A DNA stretch of 64,000 bases from Helicobacter pylori (GCF_900120335.1 NZ_LT635477.1:434001-498000); one strand, 5' to 3'; shown: positions 46,847-55,293, counted from the stretch's first letter. Notes: a model not told the origin generated them from the letters alone. Translations and numbers: made by a program.

Positions 46847-48276
46847 CGCCCCCTCCCTTTAACACAACTTTGTGCTTGTAAATTTTCTTTAGCATTTTCT
46901 AAAATGCCCTTAAGCCTTTCATTAAAGGGCTTAATGCTATCAATTTGTTCTAATTTATCCATGATATTTTCCTTTTCTTGTGTTGAAGTGTAGTTGTCTT
47001 TTAATTTTTCTAAAGAGCTTTCTAAAAACTCCGCCATAGTGTCAATGTTAATCGCCTTATTTTCTATAATGTGTGCTAATTTCAAATCATCATTACAATC
47101 TTTTGAAAAAGGCGTATAGATAGTGGGGAATTGCTGTGTAAGAGCATATAAAATACCCTCGCATTTTTCTTTGTATCCTTTACCCTTAATATCATTATCA
47201 AAGGCTAAGATGACATTAAAACTATCTTGTGGCTTATTAACAGGCTTAGGCTTTCTGTATTCTCTAGTTCTTTCAACTTGCTTGTTATAAATAAGAGTAT
47301 TTTTTTCTCTTTGATAATTTTTAATAATGTCAGTGTAAGTCTCTACTACCACGCTATTAAAATCATCACTAGCCCTGCCTTGTCTCACTAATTCTTGCCA
47401 TTGTTCTTCTTGTTTTAGATAATGGTTATACGCTCCTTGTTGTCGCCCTTTTAATTGCTTAAAAAAACTTTTTAAAAAGAGTTCTAATTTTTGTGCATTA
47501 AATTGCCCTGCGGTGCTAATTAAAACGCTCTCTTTAGGCTCTAAACCTTGTAACTCTAAATAAGCTAGACTATCAAAGATATTTTCAGTAACAATGACAT
47601 TTTTAACTAAGCTTAAATTATTAGGGAACAAGACTTCTATGCCTTTACTTCCTTGTGCGATAGATTTTAATGGCTTGTCTCTTATGTTGCCCTCTTTGTC
47701 TGTGCTTAAGGGAGTATTTAGGCGTTTGTTAATCCCACACTGATGAATGGGTATGACATTAAGATTTTTATTCTCAAAAGCTAAATAGGTAGCAAGGATA
47801 AGATTATTAAAATTGTCCATTTTTAAATGCTCTTTATAAGGCTCTAATAGCTTTGTATCAATGCCACGCTTTTTAATGAGTGTAGCGTTTTGTAAATCAT
47901 AGGGTTTAAGGTTTTTAAACTCATTGATGATTTTTTGAATTTCTTCGTTATTTTCGCTAGAGTTATCCCTTGCTTGTAGAGTATCTTTTTTATTGCGATA
48001 GCCTTCTAACTTCCCAGCGAGTAAGTCTTCAACGCTGATATTTCTATCCTTACAAAAAGTAATGATATTACCGACCTTATCGGTATGAGTTTCTTTGTAG
48101 GTGTAACTAATTGAGCCATCTTTATTTTGATTTTTAAAGATGACTAAACTTCCCTCTTCGTTTTCATGCTTTAAGCAAGGGTTATTCTTGCTATGCTTAT
48201 TTTTGTTGATAACATAGCCATTATCTAATAAAATCTCATGCAAAGGCAAGGCAGTGAGATTAGGGATATAACTCAT
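46843..48276 (-). CDS. TOPRIM-domain primase-like ICE protein with basic C-terminal tail
   Basis: A 477-residue protein. The N-terminal region (PLHEILLDNGYVI, then KETHTDKVGNIITFCKDRN) resembles primase zinc-ribbon-like or DUF3991-type parts of mobile-element primases. The TOPRIM core shows NVIVTENIFDSLAYL with the catalytic Glu, STAGQFNAQKL, and FNVILAFDNDIKGKGY (DxD plus Gly). Between these lies a charged insert. The end SCVKGRGR is strongly basic. Conjugative primases of this sort are known to travel to the recipient and prime the complementary strand. Confidence 0.72.
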   Translation of the reverse strand: MSYIPNLTALPLHEILLDNGYVINKNKHSKNNPCLKHENEEGSLVIFKNQNKDGSISYTYKETHTDKVGNIITFCKDRNISVEDLLAGKLEGYRNKKDTLQARDNSSENNEEIQKIINEFKNLKPYDLQNATLIKKRGIDTKLLEPYKEHLKMDNFNNLILATYLAFENKNLNVIPIHQCGINKRLNTPLSTDKEGNIRDKPLKSIAQGSKGIEVLFPNNLSLVKNVIVTENIFDSLAYLELQGLEPKESVLISTAGQFNAQKLELFLKSFFKQLKGRQQGAYNHYLKQEEQWQELVRQGRASDDFNSVVVETYTDIIKNYQREKNTLIYNKQVERTREYRKPKPVNKPQDSFNVILAFDNDIKGKGYKEKCEGILYALTQQFPTIYTPFSKDCNDDLKLAHIIENKAINIDTMAEFLESSLEKLKDNYTSTQEKENIMDKLEQIDSIKPFNERLKGILENAKENLQAQSCVKGRGR

Positions 48277-48285
48277 AGGATTTTC

Positions 48286-49791
48286 CTAACGCCTTCTGCT
48301 CTTAGAGAGCGTATTTTGTGTGTAGCCATAATCTATAGTTGGCATTTCTTTTTTTACTTCTTTTTGAGCGTTATTTTGCTCTTTAGCTAATTCTTTAGCT
48401 TTTTCTCTTTCTAAACAAGCTTGATAATGCACTTTGGCTTTTTCTTGCATGCGTTTGCCATGCTCTATCCAAGGCTCATCGCTGTTATTACTCTGTGCTT
48501 TCTCTTGGATTTCTTCTTTTTGGCGTTTTTGTAAGCATTTGTGAGCTTTAGGGTCATAATCTAGCCATGGTTCATCAGGATGCAAGGTTTTCTTTAGCTC
48601 TTGCTTAGATTGTGGCTCTTTTGCTTGAGTAGTGCCATTTTGCTCTATAGCTTGGTTTTGTTTTGTGTTTTCTTGTTGTGTAGCGGTGCTATTAGTTTGA
48701 GCGTTAGTAGTCTCTTGTCTTGGCTCATTTTGTGAGTTTTTAGGTTGCTCTGAATTTTTATTAGCCTTATTTTGCTCTTTAATAGCATTTACCCCCACAC
48801 TTTGAGTGGCGCTATCTAAATTTTTGAGTGTTTTTGCTTGTTGCTTGTCTAAATGCTTTCGCATCACTTCATACACTCTATTATCCATAGGCTCTAAGCT
48901 ATCTTTAGATTTAGCTAAATAATCTTTTAAGACTTCGTGGTGTTCTTTTTCTAATTGGTGTCCCAAGATAGACTTAACGCTTAATTGCAAGCCCTTATCT
49001 TGCATGTGATTATTACCATGCGCTTGTTCTAAGCAATCCTTAATCAAATTGATATGCTCTTTAGTGAGCTTGGTTGGCTCTTTTTGGCTTACCACTAATA
49101 AGACTTTCAATTCATCTTCATTCATGTGGTTTTTAGCGTAATTTAAAAAGCTCTCTTTAAAATCAAGCTTAGTCTTAATGCGTTTTTGCTTAATATCAAG
49201 CTCGGTTTGTTTAAAGAAACTATGCAAACTAGCGTATTTGTCTTTAAGGTCTATATTATTGCTAGGTGTTTTCTTTTCTTGCTCTTTTTGTGCGTATTCG
49301 CCTTGTTCTTGTGTGTTAGGCTCTTTTTCATTAAGCTTATTGCTTTCTTCTAAAGCAATAGAAGCGATTTTACTTGTAGTATTTTCTCCTGTAGGTCTTA
49401 GCAATTCAAGCTCATTAGGATTTAAAAAAGTGATAACTTCGTTTGTTTCATCTCTTATAACTTGCAAACTCTCTAAAAGCGTTGCACTTTCATTATCCAA
49501 ACCTTGCTTGGTATTATTATCTCTTAATGTCTCTAATTCTAAGTCTTGCTGGTTTAAAAGCTCTTTTTCTTGCTCTTGAAAAACTTGTTGCTCATAGAGA
49601 GTATCAGGGTTTTGGCTCTCATAATATTGCTCTAGGGCTTTATTTTCGCCCTCTAGGGCGTATCTTTCTAGCTCTTCTTTTTCAAGCTTATTTTCATGCT
49701 CTGCAATACTAATTTCTCCAGCTCTTTGAATTTGATTTTCTTCATAATCTTGGTAGTGCCTTACTTTCAAGCTCAGCCTCTTCTCTTTCAA
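48286..49791 (-). CDS. Acidic coiled-coil ICE protein sharing the relaxase C-terminal module
   Basis: 501 residues from a TTG, very rich in Glu, Gln, Lys and Asn. Two DEPW units near the end, DEPWLDYDPKAH (from residue 406) and DEPWIEHGKR...AKVHYQA (438-472), match the relaxase module at residues 611-645, down to LE-EKAKELAK. The end SKSRRR is basic. The TTG has no ribosome site, and the first 15 residues lie in an overlap with the upstream frame. I think this is the C-terminal part of one gene of about 681 residues, broken by a one-base insertion. Function unknown; a transported partner of the relaxase is an inference. Confidence 0.65.
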   Translation of the reverse strand: MKEKRLSLKVRHYQDYEENQIQRAGEISIAEHENKLEKEELERYALEGENKALEQYYESQNPDTLYEQQVFQEQEKELLNQQDLELETLRDNNTKQGLDNESATLLESLQVIRDETNEVITFLNPNELELLRPTGENTTSKIASIALEESNKLNEKEPNTQEQGEYAQKEQEKKTPSNNIDLKDKYASLHSFFKQTELDIKQKRIKTKLDFKESFLNYAKNHMNEDELKVLLVVSQKEPTKLTKEHINLIKDCLEQAHGNNHMQDKGLQLSVKSILGHQLEKEHHEVLKDYLAKSKDSLEPMDNRVYEVMRKHLDKQQAKTLKNLDSATQSVGVNAIKEQNKANKNSEQPKNSQNEPRQETTNAQTNSTATQQENTKQNQAIEQNGTTQAKEPQSKQELKKTLHPDEPWLDYDPKAHKCLQKRQKEEIQEKAQSNNSDEPWIEHGKRMQEKAKVHYQACLEREKAKELAKEQNNAQKEVKKEMPTIDYGYTQNTLSKSRRR

Positions 49792-50332
49792 GCTCTTGTT
49801 GTTCTAACTTGGCACTAACTCGTGCAATGCCATCATTTTCATTCATTTGTATGTATTGCTCTTGTTGGTATTCATAATACTCATCTTCGCTCATTTCTAA
49901 AAAGCTTTTTTCTTCTGTAAGCTCTACTTCATTTTCGCTAGAATTTTGTATCTCATGTTTATTAGCATTTTGTGTCTCAACAATCACTTTTTCTAAACTT
50001 TCTACAAACTCGCTTGGATTATCATTAGAGATAGATTGCTCTTCATTGATTTCTTGTTGGAACGCATTAAAAAAATCGCTTACATTTTCATTGTCTTTTG
50101 TATTAGAGATTTCATTTTTTATGCTCTCAATGACTTCTAGCATAGAAGAAATGTCATCTTTTAAGCCCTCTTGGCTTAAAGACTTGATTTCTTGTTCTAA
50201 AATGCCTAAAAAATTGGTGGGGTCATTTTTAGAATTTTTAACTTCATCTAAAAAACTCTCTAAAAAAGCGTCCTTTCCATCATCACTCCAAGCTTTCCAC
50301 GCCTTTAAAAATCCATTGATAAAATCTTGCAT
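49742..50332 (-). CDS. N-terminal part of the same acidic ICE protein (196 residues)
   Basis: Starts at ATG 50332, overlapping the stop of the ArdC-like gene by one base. The sequence is helical and acidic (NGFLKAWKAWSDDGKDAF; KLEQQELEREEAELESKA). Its own end, LPRL, is unlike the other proteins of the operon. Removing one G from AAGG near 49762 would connect SK to HYQDYEENQIQ in the next frame. It could also be a separate gene with a 50-bp overlap. Confidence 0.58.
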   Translation of the reverse strand: MQDFINGFLKAWKAWSDDGKDAFLESFLDEVKNSKNDPTNFLGILEQEIKSLSQEGLKDDISSMLEVIESIKNEISNTKDNENVSDFFNAFQQEINEEQSISNDNPSEFVESLEKVIVETQNANKHEIQNSSENEVELTEEKSFLEMSEDEYYEYQQEQYIQMNENDGIARVSAKLEQQELEREEAELESKALPRL

Positions 50333-51384
50333 TATCTGCCCCTGCCTTTAGATTGAGTAAGCACTACTTCATCATTAGCAAAGTAGTGGTCATACTTTTG
50401 TTGCTCTGCTCCTTTATTAAGAGTTTGTTGCAACATCGCTGACATTTGGGGATTGTTTTGAGCCATTTCAAGCATTTTAGAAAACTCTGCCATATTCATT
50501 TCATTGTTGTTTGGCTCTTTAGTGTTGTTTTCTTTGGCATTGTTGTCTGTATTAGGTGCAATTTGTTGCTGTGGTTCTTGATAGATTTTGTGTTGCTTTC
50601 TTTTTTCATGATGGGTTGCCCCATATTGATTGACATAATCTAGCACTTTGTTATACTGCTTTTCATTCAAATGCTTGGATAAATCATAAATCACCAAATT
50701 TTGATTATTCATAGAGAAAGTATTGCTAATGTATTGTGTTCTTAAAGTTTTAGGGTCTAATTCTTTAAGCTTAGTTTTGTCTAGCGTTTGAAAAACATTG
50801 ACATTGTAGAGATTTTTAATCTCTAAAGTCGGCTCTATGTCTATCTTTTCTTTTTTAAATTCGTAAAAGGGCGTTTTGCCATCTTGCATATACTTGATAT
50901 TGCCCTCTTTGTCTCTTTGAGGAACTTTTTCATTCTCATAAATCACTTCGCCATTAGAATAATGCTTAAGATTGCCCTCTTTGTCTTTAAGGGGGATTAA
51001 ATTACCCTGTTCATCTCTTGCTTTAACATAGCGCATTTCATAATCTCTAATATAAGCAATACTTGCCTTATCATAAAAGCCATTAGGATTATTTTTACTC
51101 TTAGTGTTGTTTTTAATATGCTCCACTTCTTTAGGGTTTGCCCCAAGTTTTAAGGCATCATCTAAACCTACCCAAACATTACTCTCATAGCCATTCTCAT
51201 GTTGCTTGGCATCTAAAATAAGAGAATTTAAGCCATTATAGGCATTGCCAGCATTACCATTATAAGCTCTATTATTTGGCTTAAACTCTAATCCAGATTC
51301 TAAACTTTTAGCAATTTCGCTCGCTAAAAACCTAGCAAAAACCTCTTTTTGCTCTTTAATATCCATTTCATTCCACGCTTTCAT
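50332..51384 (-). CDS. ArdC-like ssDNA-binding/antirestriction protein with basic C-terminal tail
   Basis: 350 residues. The N-terminal part (AYNGNAGNAYNGLNSLILD, then ESNVWVGLDDALKLGANP and FYDKASIAYI) follows the ArdC N-terminal domain pattern of plasmid antirestriction and TraC-like proteins, in which NGLN-L-L precedes W-(T/V)-x-x-x-A-x-x-LG. A repetitive middle (DKEGNLK, DKEGNIK) and a Gln/Asn-rich stretch follow, and the end is TQSKGRGR. ArdC of plasmid pSa is known to be carried to the recipient with the DNA. The metalloprotease domain of full ArdC is not evident. Confidence 0.62.
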   Translation of the reverse strand: MKAWNEMDIKEQKEVFARFLASEIAKSLESGLEFKPNNRAYNGNAGNAYNGLNSLILDAKQHENGYESNVWVGLDDALKLGANPKEVEHIKNNTKSKNNPNGFYDKASIAYIRDYEMRYVKARDEQGNLIPLKDKEGNLKHYSNGEVIYENEKVPQRDKEGNIKYMQDGKTPFYEFKKEKIDIEPTLEIKNLYNVNVFQTLDKTKLKELDPKTLRTQYISNTFSMNNQNLVIYDLSKHLNEKQYNKVLDYVNQYGATHHEKRKQHKIYQEPQQQIAPNTDNNAKENNTKEPNNNEMNMAEFSKMLEMAQNNPQMSAMLQQTLNKGAEQQKYDHYFANDEVVLTQSKGRGR

Positions 51385-51549
51385 TTAATGCTCCTTGTTT
51401 TTATTGACTTCATTTTCTAAGGAATGTTCTAACTCTATTTTTGTTTCTTGTTCGCTTTTAGGCTCTACTCCCATTTGCATAAACTCTATCATTTGCCATT
51501 CATTCATAGGGTATTTTCCCTCTTTAAGTTCTAAAAAATCTTGTGTCAT
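51385..51549 (-). CDS. 54-residue acidic ICE protein, first gene of the leftward transfer operon
   Basis: ATG at 51549 follows AAGGACAG by a few bases; the frame MTQDFLELKEGKYPMNEWQM... runs to TAA at 51385, immediately before the ArdC-like gene ATG. It is acidic in its second half (KSEQETKIELEHSLENE) and has no membrane helix. Its good ribosome site and its place at the head of the operon, downstream of the two operator repeats, support a real gene. Function unknown. Confidence 0.6.
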   Translation of the reverse strand: MTQDFLELKEGKYPMNEWQMIEFMQMGVEPKSEQETKIELEHSLENEVNKNKEH

Positions 51550-52186
51550 TTTTTCTGTCCTTGTTTTTAAAAAATCTTTTTAGAATGCCATTAAAATTAC
51601 AAGGAAATCAAGGTCTTGACTTATTTACTTTTTCAAAGTGTGTGCGTACACATATGCCACTTTTTAAGCTATTTTTAAGCAAAAAACACAAGTGTGTACG
51701 CACACATTTTTTAGGCTCAAACCATGCAACCCCCTAAAATGCGTAACTTAATCTAAAAGTAAATGAAAAGTAAATAAACCTAAAAATTTAATGAAAAAAA
51801 GTTAAAATTTAAGCTAATCTTAAGCTAAAATGATAGTTTTTTGCTCCTTTTTAATGTTTAAAAAAACTTTTTTTAAAAATGAAAAAGACAAATTAAACCT
51901 TAGAATTTCTTGAGAAAGTTCGCTTAAAATGCTTTAAATTTAATTGATAATTTAATTTCTTAATAGTTTAATGATATAAGCTAAATAAGAATAAATTCTT
52001 TCAACATTGTAATATTAAATTAAAGACTAAATACTCTTTAAATAACATAGTTTTATTATCCCTTACTAAGTTTAATTATTTACTATGTTTATATAAACAA
52101 TCTTAAACAATCAAATTGTTTAAAGTTAATTCAAAATCTATATAATTGTGATATACTTTTAAAACAACTAAAATAAGGAAAATAAC
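51550..52186. promoter_or_regulatory. Divergent control region between transfer operon and parA operon
   Basis: 637 bp with no gene, between two divergent operons. TGTGTGCGTACACATAT at 51639-51655 and TGTGTACGCACACAT at 51693-51707 are inverted copies of the repeat at the putative oriT. TTAAACAAT (52103-52111) and ATTGTTTAA (52115-52123) form an inverted repeat just upstream of a -10 TATAAT at 52141-52146 for parA. The middle part is nearly pure A/T, suiting a partition site or replication-type unwinding region. Confidence 0.6.
51639..51707. repeat. Two inverted copies of the oriT repeat
   Basis: The copy at 51639-51655 is identical over 17 bp to the complement of 36415-36431 minus its last base, that is, the core ATATGTGTACGCACACA. 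The copy at 51693-51707 shares 15 bp with 36417-36431. No TATCCTG is nearby, so these are probably operators rather than a second nick site. Confidence 0.75.
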
Positions 52187-52855
52187 ATGACCATTTGCAT
52201 TGCTAATGAAAAGGGTGGCAGTGGTAAAAGCACGCTTTGTTTAAACTTAGCCGTGCAATTACTCAAAGACAATAAAGAAGTGGTTGTTTTAGATACAGAT
52301 AGCCAAAAGTCTATGGAAACTTTTGCTACAATTCGTGCTGAAAAAGAACGCCCCACTTTTAGCTTATTTAATCGTAGTAGTGGCTTTAGCGATACTTTAA
52401 AGCAAATGGTATCTAAGTATGAAAATATCCTTATTGATACTAAGGGGGAATACAGCAAAGAAACCCAAAAAGCTATACTTTTAAGTGATATTGTGCTAGT
52501 GCCAACAACTCCTAGTCAATTAGACACTGAAGTCTTAGCTAATATGCTAGAAAGAATTGAGCAACTCCAAGAGCTTAATGAAAATCTAAGAGCCTTAATT
52601 GTCATCAATAGAATGCCTACTATTCCTACCCTTAAAGAAAGACAAGCCTTAATAGAGTTTATTAAAGAAAATAACCCTAGCGATAGGATTACACTTTTAG
52701 AAAGCTCTTTGAGTGAGCGCATTGTTTATAAGTGCAGTGTAAGCGAAGGCTTAGGGGTCATAGAATACAGCGATAAAAAGGCTATCAATGAGTGGGTTAA
52801 TTTTCACAACGAATTAAAAAGCCATTTAGAAAAAGAGAAAAGACATGCGTTTTAG
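52187..52855 (+). CDS. parA: ParA-family partition ATPase
   Basis: A 222-residue MinD/ParA-type ATPase. The deviant Walker A NEKGGSGKST is at residues 7-16, followed by VVVLDTDSQKS (Walker A'), ILIDTKGEYS and VVPTTPSQLD. The N-terminal DNA-binding extension of plasmid type Ia ParA is missing, as in type Ib. AAGGAAAATAAC precedes the ATG. It is first in a three-gene rightward operon and could stabilise the excised circle or have a role in transfer. Confidence 0.9.
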   Translation: MTICIANEKGGSGKSTLCLNLAVQLLKDNKEVVVLDTDSQKSMETFATIRAEKERPTFSLFNRSSGFSDTLKQMVSKYENILIDTKGEYSKETQKAILLSDIVLVPTTPSQLDTEVLANMLERIEQLQELNENLRALIVINRMPTIPTLKERQALIEFIKENNPSDRITLLESSLSERIVYKCSVSEGLGVIEYSDKKAINEWVNFHNELKSHLEKEKRHAF

Positions 52856-52901
52856 AAGAGTTAAAAAGCACAAAAATAAACACAATAAGGAGCATACGAG
52901 T

Positions 52902-53279
52902 ATGGATTTACAACAAATTGATGAGCTAGAAAAGAAGTTTGAAGAACAAGAAGAACAAGCCCAAGATACCCCCCTAAAACAAGAGCCTAGCACAAAGGAA
53001 GTAAAAATCCCTAAAAAAAGGGGGCGTAAAAAAAGCTTGTTAGATGAATATAAGAAAAAGAGCTTTAACATTGCCTTTAGTCCTTGTGTGATAAAAGAAC
53101 TTGATGAATTTTTGCTAGAATTTGGCTCATTTAAAGAGACACGAAGCACTTTTATTGAAGAAGCGCTTATTAGGCATTTAAAACACAGAAAAAACACCCA
53201 AGAGCAAAAGCTTTTAAAGCAACTAGAAAGATTACAAAACAAAGAAAAGGGCAATAATGAAAACAATGAACTTGAATGA
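52902..53279 (+). CDS. Ribbon-helix-helix DNA-binding protein, probable ParB/ParG-like partner
   Basis: I start at ATG 52902, nine bases after AAGGAG, giving 125 residues; an in-frame ATG at 52845 overlapping parA is also possible. A charged N-terminal region with a basic patch KKRGRKKS is followed by FNIAFSPCVIKELDEFLLEFG and RSTFIEEALIRHL, the strand and two helices of the MetJ/Arc/CopG fold. Such small proteins next to ParA bind centromere repeats and repress the operon. It is also a candidate for binding the oriT-type repeats. Confidence 0.7.
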   Translation: MDLQQIDELEKKFEEQEEQAQDTPLKQEPSTKEVKIPKKRGRKKSLLDEYKKKSFNIAFSPCVIKELDEFLLEFGSFKETRSTFIEEALIRHLKHRKNTQEQKLLKQLERLQNKEKGNNENNELE

Positions 53280-53922
53280 ATTTTTTACGCATAAGACAAT
53301 CTATAAAGACACCCCTTTAAAGTTTAAGGATACACTAGAACAAGAAATCAGCCAAGCTAGTTTAGTAGAGAAGTTAATCTTAGCTAATATCTTAGCCAAT
53401 ATGGTGTTTGCTAAGATAAGCAATGAGAATGCCCCTAAAATTCTTATTTCACGCTTGATGTGTAAGTTTAGTCCTATTGATCATGAAAGCACTATTCCTA
53501 GTGATTTTAAGCCTATAGATGAAGAAGAATATGAAGATGATTTAGAATGGCTAAATGAAGAAAAAGAAGATAGGCTCTTTAATTACTATCTATTTTTAAA
53601 TGGTATTAAAGAAAGTGATGTAGAAGAAGTGTTTAATGAAAGTGTAGAAATCTATGATGAGTGCTTAATAGAAATCGCTCAAAATGTCCTTAAAGATAAA
53701 TTTTCTTATGACATTGACTTATTGCAAGTTTTAGTAAAAGGTTATGCTAAAGAGATTAGAGAATTTTTGAGTTATAAACCTACAAAAGAAATCAAAGACT
53801 TTAAAGACAAAGACACCGCACTTTATATCAGCTTAGGAAAAGACTATGACAAAGAAAAAGAGTCATTTTCTAAAAAATTGCAACAATGTTTTAAAGAGAT
53901 TTTAGAGAGCAAGGGTATTTAA
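53257..53922 (+). CDS. Acidic ICE protein of unknown function, third gene of the parA operon
   Basis: A 221-residue soluble protein with acidic stretches (DEEEYEDDLEWLNEEKED) and predicted helices, without known motifs. The start lies within the end of the RHH gene (23-bp overlap), so translation is coupled. A partition-related role is suggested only by position. Confidence 0.62.
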   Translation: MKTMNLNEFFTHKTIYKDTPLKFKDTLEQEISQASLVEKLILANILANMVFAKISNENAPKILISRLMCKFSPIDHESTIPSDFKPIDEEEYEDDLEWLNEEKEDRLFNYYLFLNGIKESDVEEVFNESVEIYDECLIEIAQNVLKDKFSYDIDLLQVLVKGYAKEIREFLSYKPTKEIKDFKDKDTALYISLGKDYDKEKESFSKKLQQCFKEILESKGI

Positions 53923-53995
53923 GTAGTTTTAAATAGAATTAAATTAACAAGACAAAACAACTAAAAACTATCAAATACCCACTCAATAAGGTTAC

Positions 53996-54799
53996 TTATC
54001 GCCTACGCTTAGGTGTGTAGGTGTTTTCATTAGAATTGTCTAGGCTATTATCATTATTGCTATAGCCTTGTTGCTCTTGCAAGGCATTAAGGGAATGAGA
54101 TTGTTTTTCAAGTTTTTTATGTATTAGTTGAGCCATTACCCCTAATTCTAGGGCTATTTCTTCTAAGTCCATAATTTGATTTAATAAAGCATCTAGTTTT
54201 ACATCTACTAAATAATCGCTCACTAATTTGTCAGGGTCTTTGCTAAAATCTTTTAAGCGACTTGCTAAATCTAAGTTAAAATGTTCTTCATAATGCTTGG
54301 CTAAAAAATGCAAATCAAATAAATCTCTAGCTTTAGTTCTTATATGCTCCCCATCAAAGCAAGCACAGAGTTTGTTATCAATAATACGCTCTATTTTAGC
54401 AATTCGCATTCCCTCAATCACATTGACTTCGCTCTCTTTTGGTGCGTCTCTATAAGATATTTCTAATTTTAAAGTTTGTTCTTCTTTATTGTCTTTGGTA
54501 GCATAACGCACCATATAACGCCCCACACTATCAGTGTCTTTTTTAATATGAATATCATTTAAGATAATGCCATTAGGAATAGCGCTTTTTACTCTGCCTA
54601 AGAGATTGATTTTTTTATGACAATCAAAGTCTAAATCTTCTGAAAAACGATTTAAGCCATAGCCTAGATACAAAGCTGTTCCGCCTTTTAATACCATAGG
54701 GGTGTCGGCTAGATTTTTAACAATGGCTCTCATCAGTTTTTCATGATTAAGAGCTTGTTCGCTTAAACTCACTCTATAATGGGGTTTCTTGCTATCCAT
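53996..54799 (-). CDS. AbiEii-family nucleotidyltransferase toxin-like protein (locus 2)
   Basis: A 267-residue protein: MVLKGGTALYLGYGLN then FSEDLDFDCHK gives the GG-x12-18-DxD core of AbiEii, and KARDLFDLHFLAK matches the family's third conserved segment. The C-terminal LDNSNENTYTPKRRR is nearly the same as in locus 1, although the catalytic domains differ greatly. The start overlaps the partner gene by 31 bp. Likely the toxin half of a two-gene system with a possible secretion tail. Confidence 0.78.
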   Translation of the reverse strand: MDSKKPHYRVSLSEQALNHEKLMRAIVKNLADTPMVLKGGTALYLGYGLNRFSEDLDFDCHKKINLLGRVKSAIPNGIILNDIHIKKDTDSVGRYMVRYATKDNKEEQTLKLEISYRDAPKESEVNVIEGMRIAKIERIIDNKLCACFDGEHIRTKARDLFDLHFLAKHYEEHFNLDLASRLKDFSKDPDKLVSDYLVDVKLDALLNQIMDLEEIALELGVMAQLIHKKLEKQSHSLNALQEQQGYSNNDNSLDNSNENTYTPKRRR

Positions 54800-55239
54800 T
54801 TATCCAAATTCTCTCTTTCTTGCTTGTTTAATTTGGGTTTCATCACTTCTATAAGAGCATAGACACTCTCTTTATCTTCAATACTAGGAAACCATTCATC
54901 TAGCATAACAACCCCTAGCTTTCCAGTTTGCAATACAGAAACATAGAGACAATCTACACAAGCTCTTGGATGCTCTGCAATATAAGTGGGAGTATGTTTA
55001 GGGTAATAGCCCATTTTATTGAGCCTTGCTGTGCCATCTATAATGCCTAGATTGCCTAGTAGTTTATTAGTATTATGAGCTTGTTTTTCACCATAGATAT
55101 AAACCCCTATATCATCAAATGCATTCTCCATTAAAGCATAGCTACTATGCCAATCTCCTGTGCCTTGTGGGCTATGGATATTTAAAGCCACAATAGAGCT
55201 AACATAGACTTCTTTTGAAGTGGGTGGAATATAAAGCAT
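54769..55239 (-). CDS. Partner of AbiEii locus 2, possible antitoxin
   Basis: I start at ATG 55239, six bases after GGGAG, giving 156 residues; the ATG 15 bases upstream contains that ribosome site. The sequence LYIPPTSKEVYVSSIVALNIHSPQ and TARLNKMGYYPKHTPTYIAEHP suggests a mixed alpha/beta fold; no DNA-binding motif is evident. Helicobacter-specific hypothetical. It probably neutralises the overlapping nucleotidyltransferase, by analogy with AbiEi. Confidence 0.58.
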   Translation of the reverse strand: MLYIPPTSKEVYVSSIVALNIHSPQGTGDWHSSYALMENAFDDIGVYIYGEKQAHNTNKLLGNLGIIDGTARLNKMGYYPKHTPTYIAEHPRACVDCLYVSVLQTGKLGVVMLDEWFPSIEDKESVYALIEVMKPKLNKQERENLDKWIARNPIIE

Positions 55240-55293
55240 GCTAAACTCCCTCATTAGTTTTAATTAGGTTCTAGTTTAGCAAAATTTCACTTA

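Noticed and set aside
49178-49579. Plus-strand frame of 133 codons with Leu/Ser-rich sequence
   Set aside because: It is the complement of the Glu/Lys-rich acidic protein, which always yields Leu/Ser-rich antisense frames.
51639-51707. A second origin of transfer at 51.6 kb
   Set aside because: The oriT-type inverted repeats are there, but no TATCCTG nick motif and no relaxase gene are close by.
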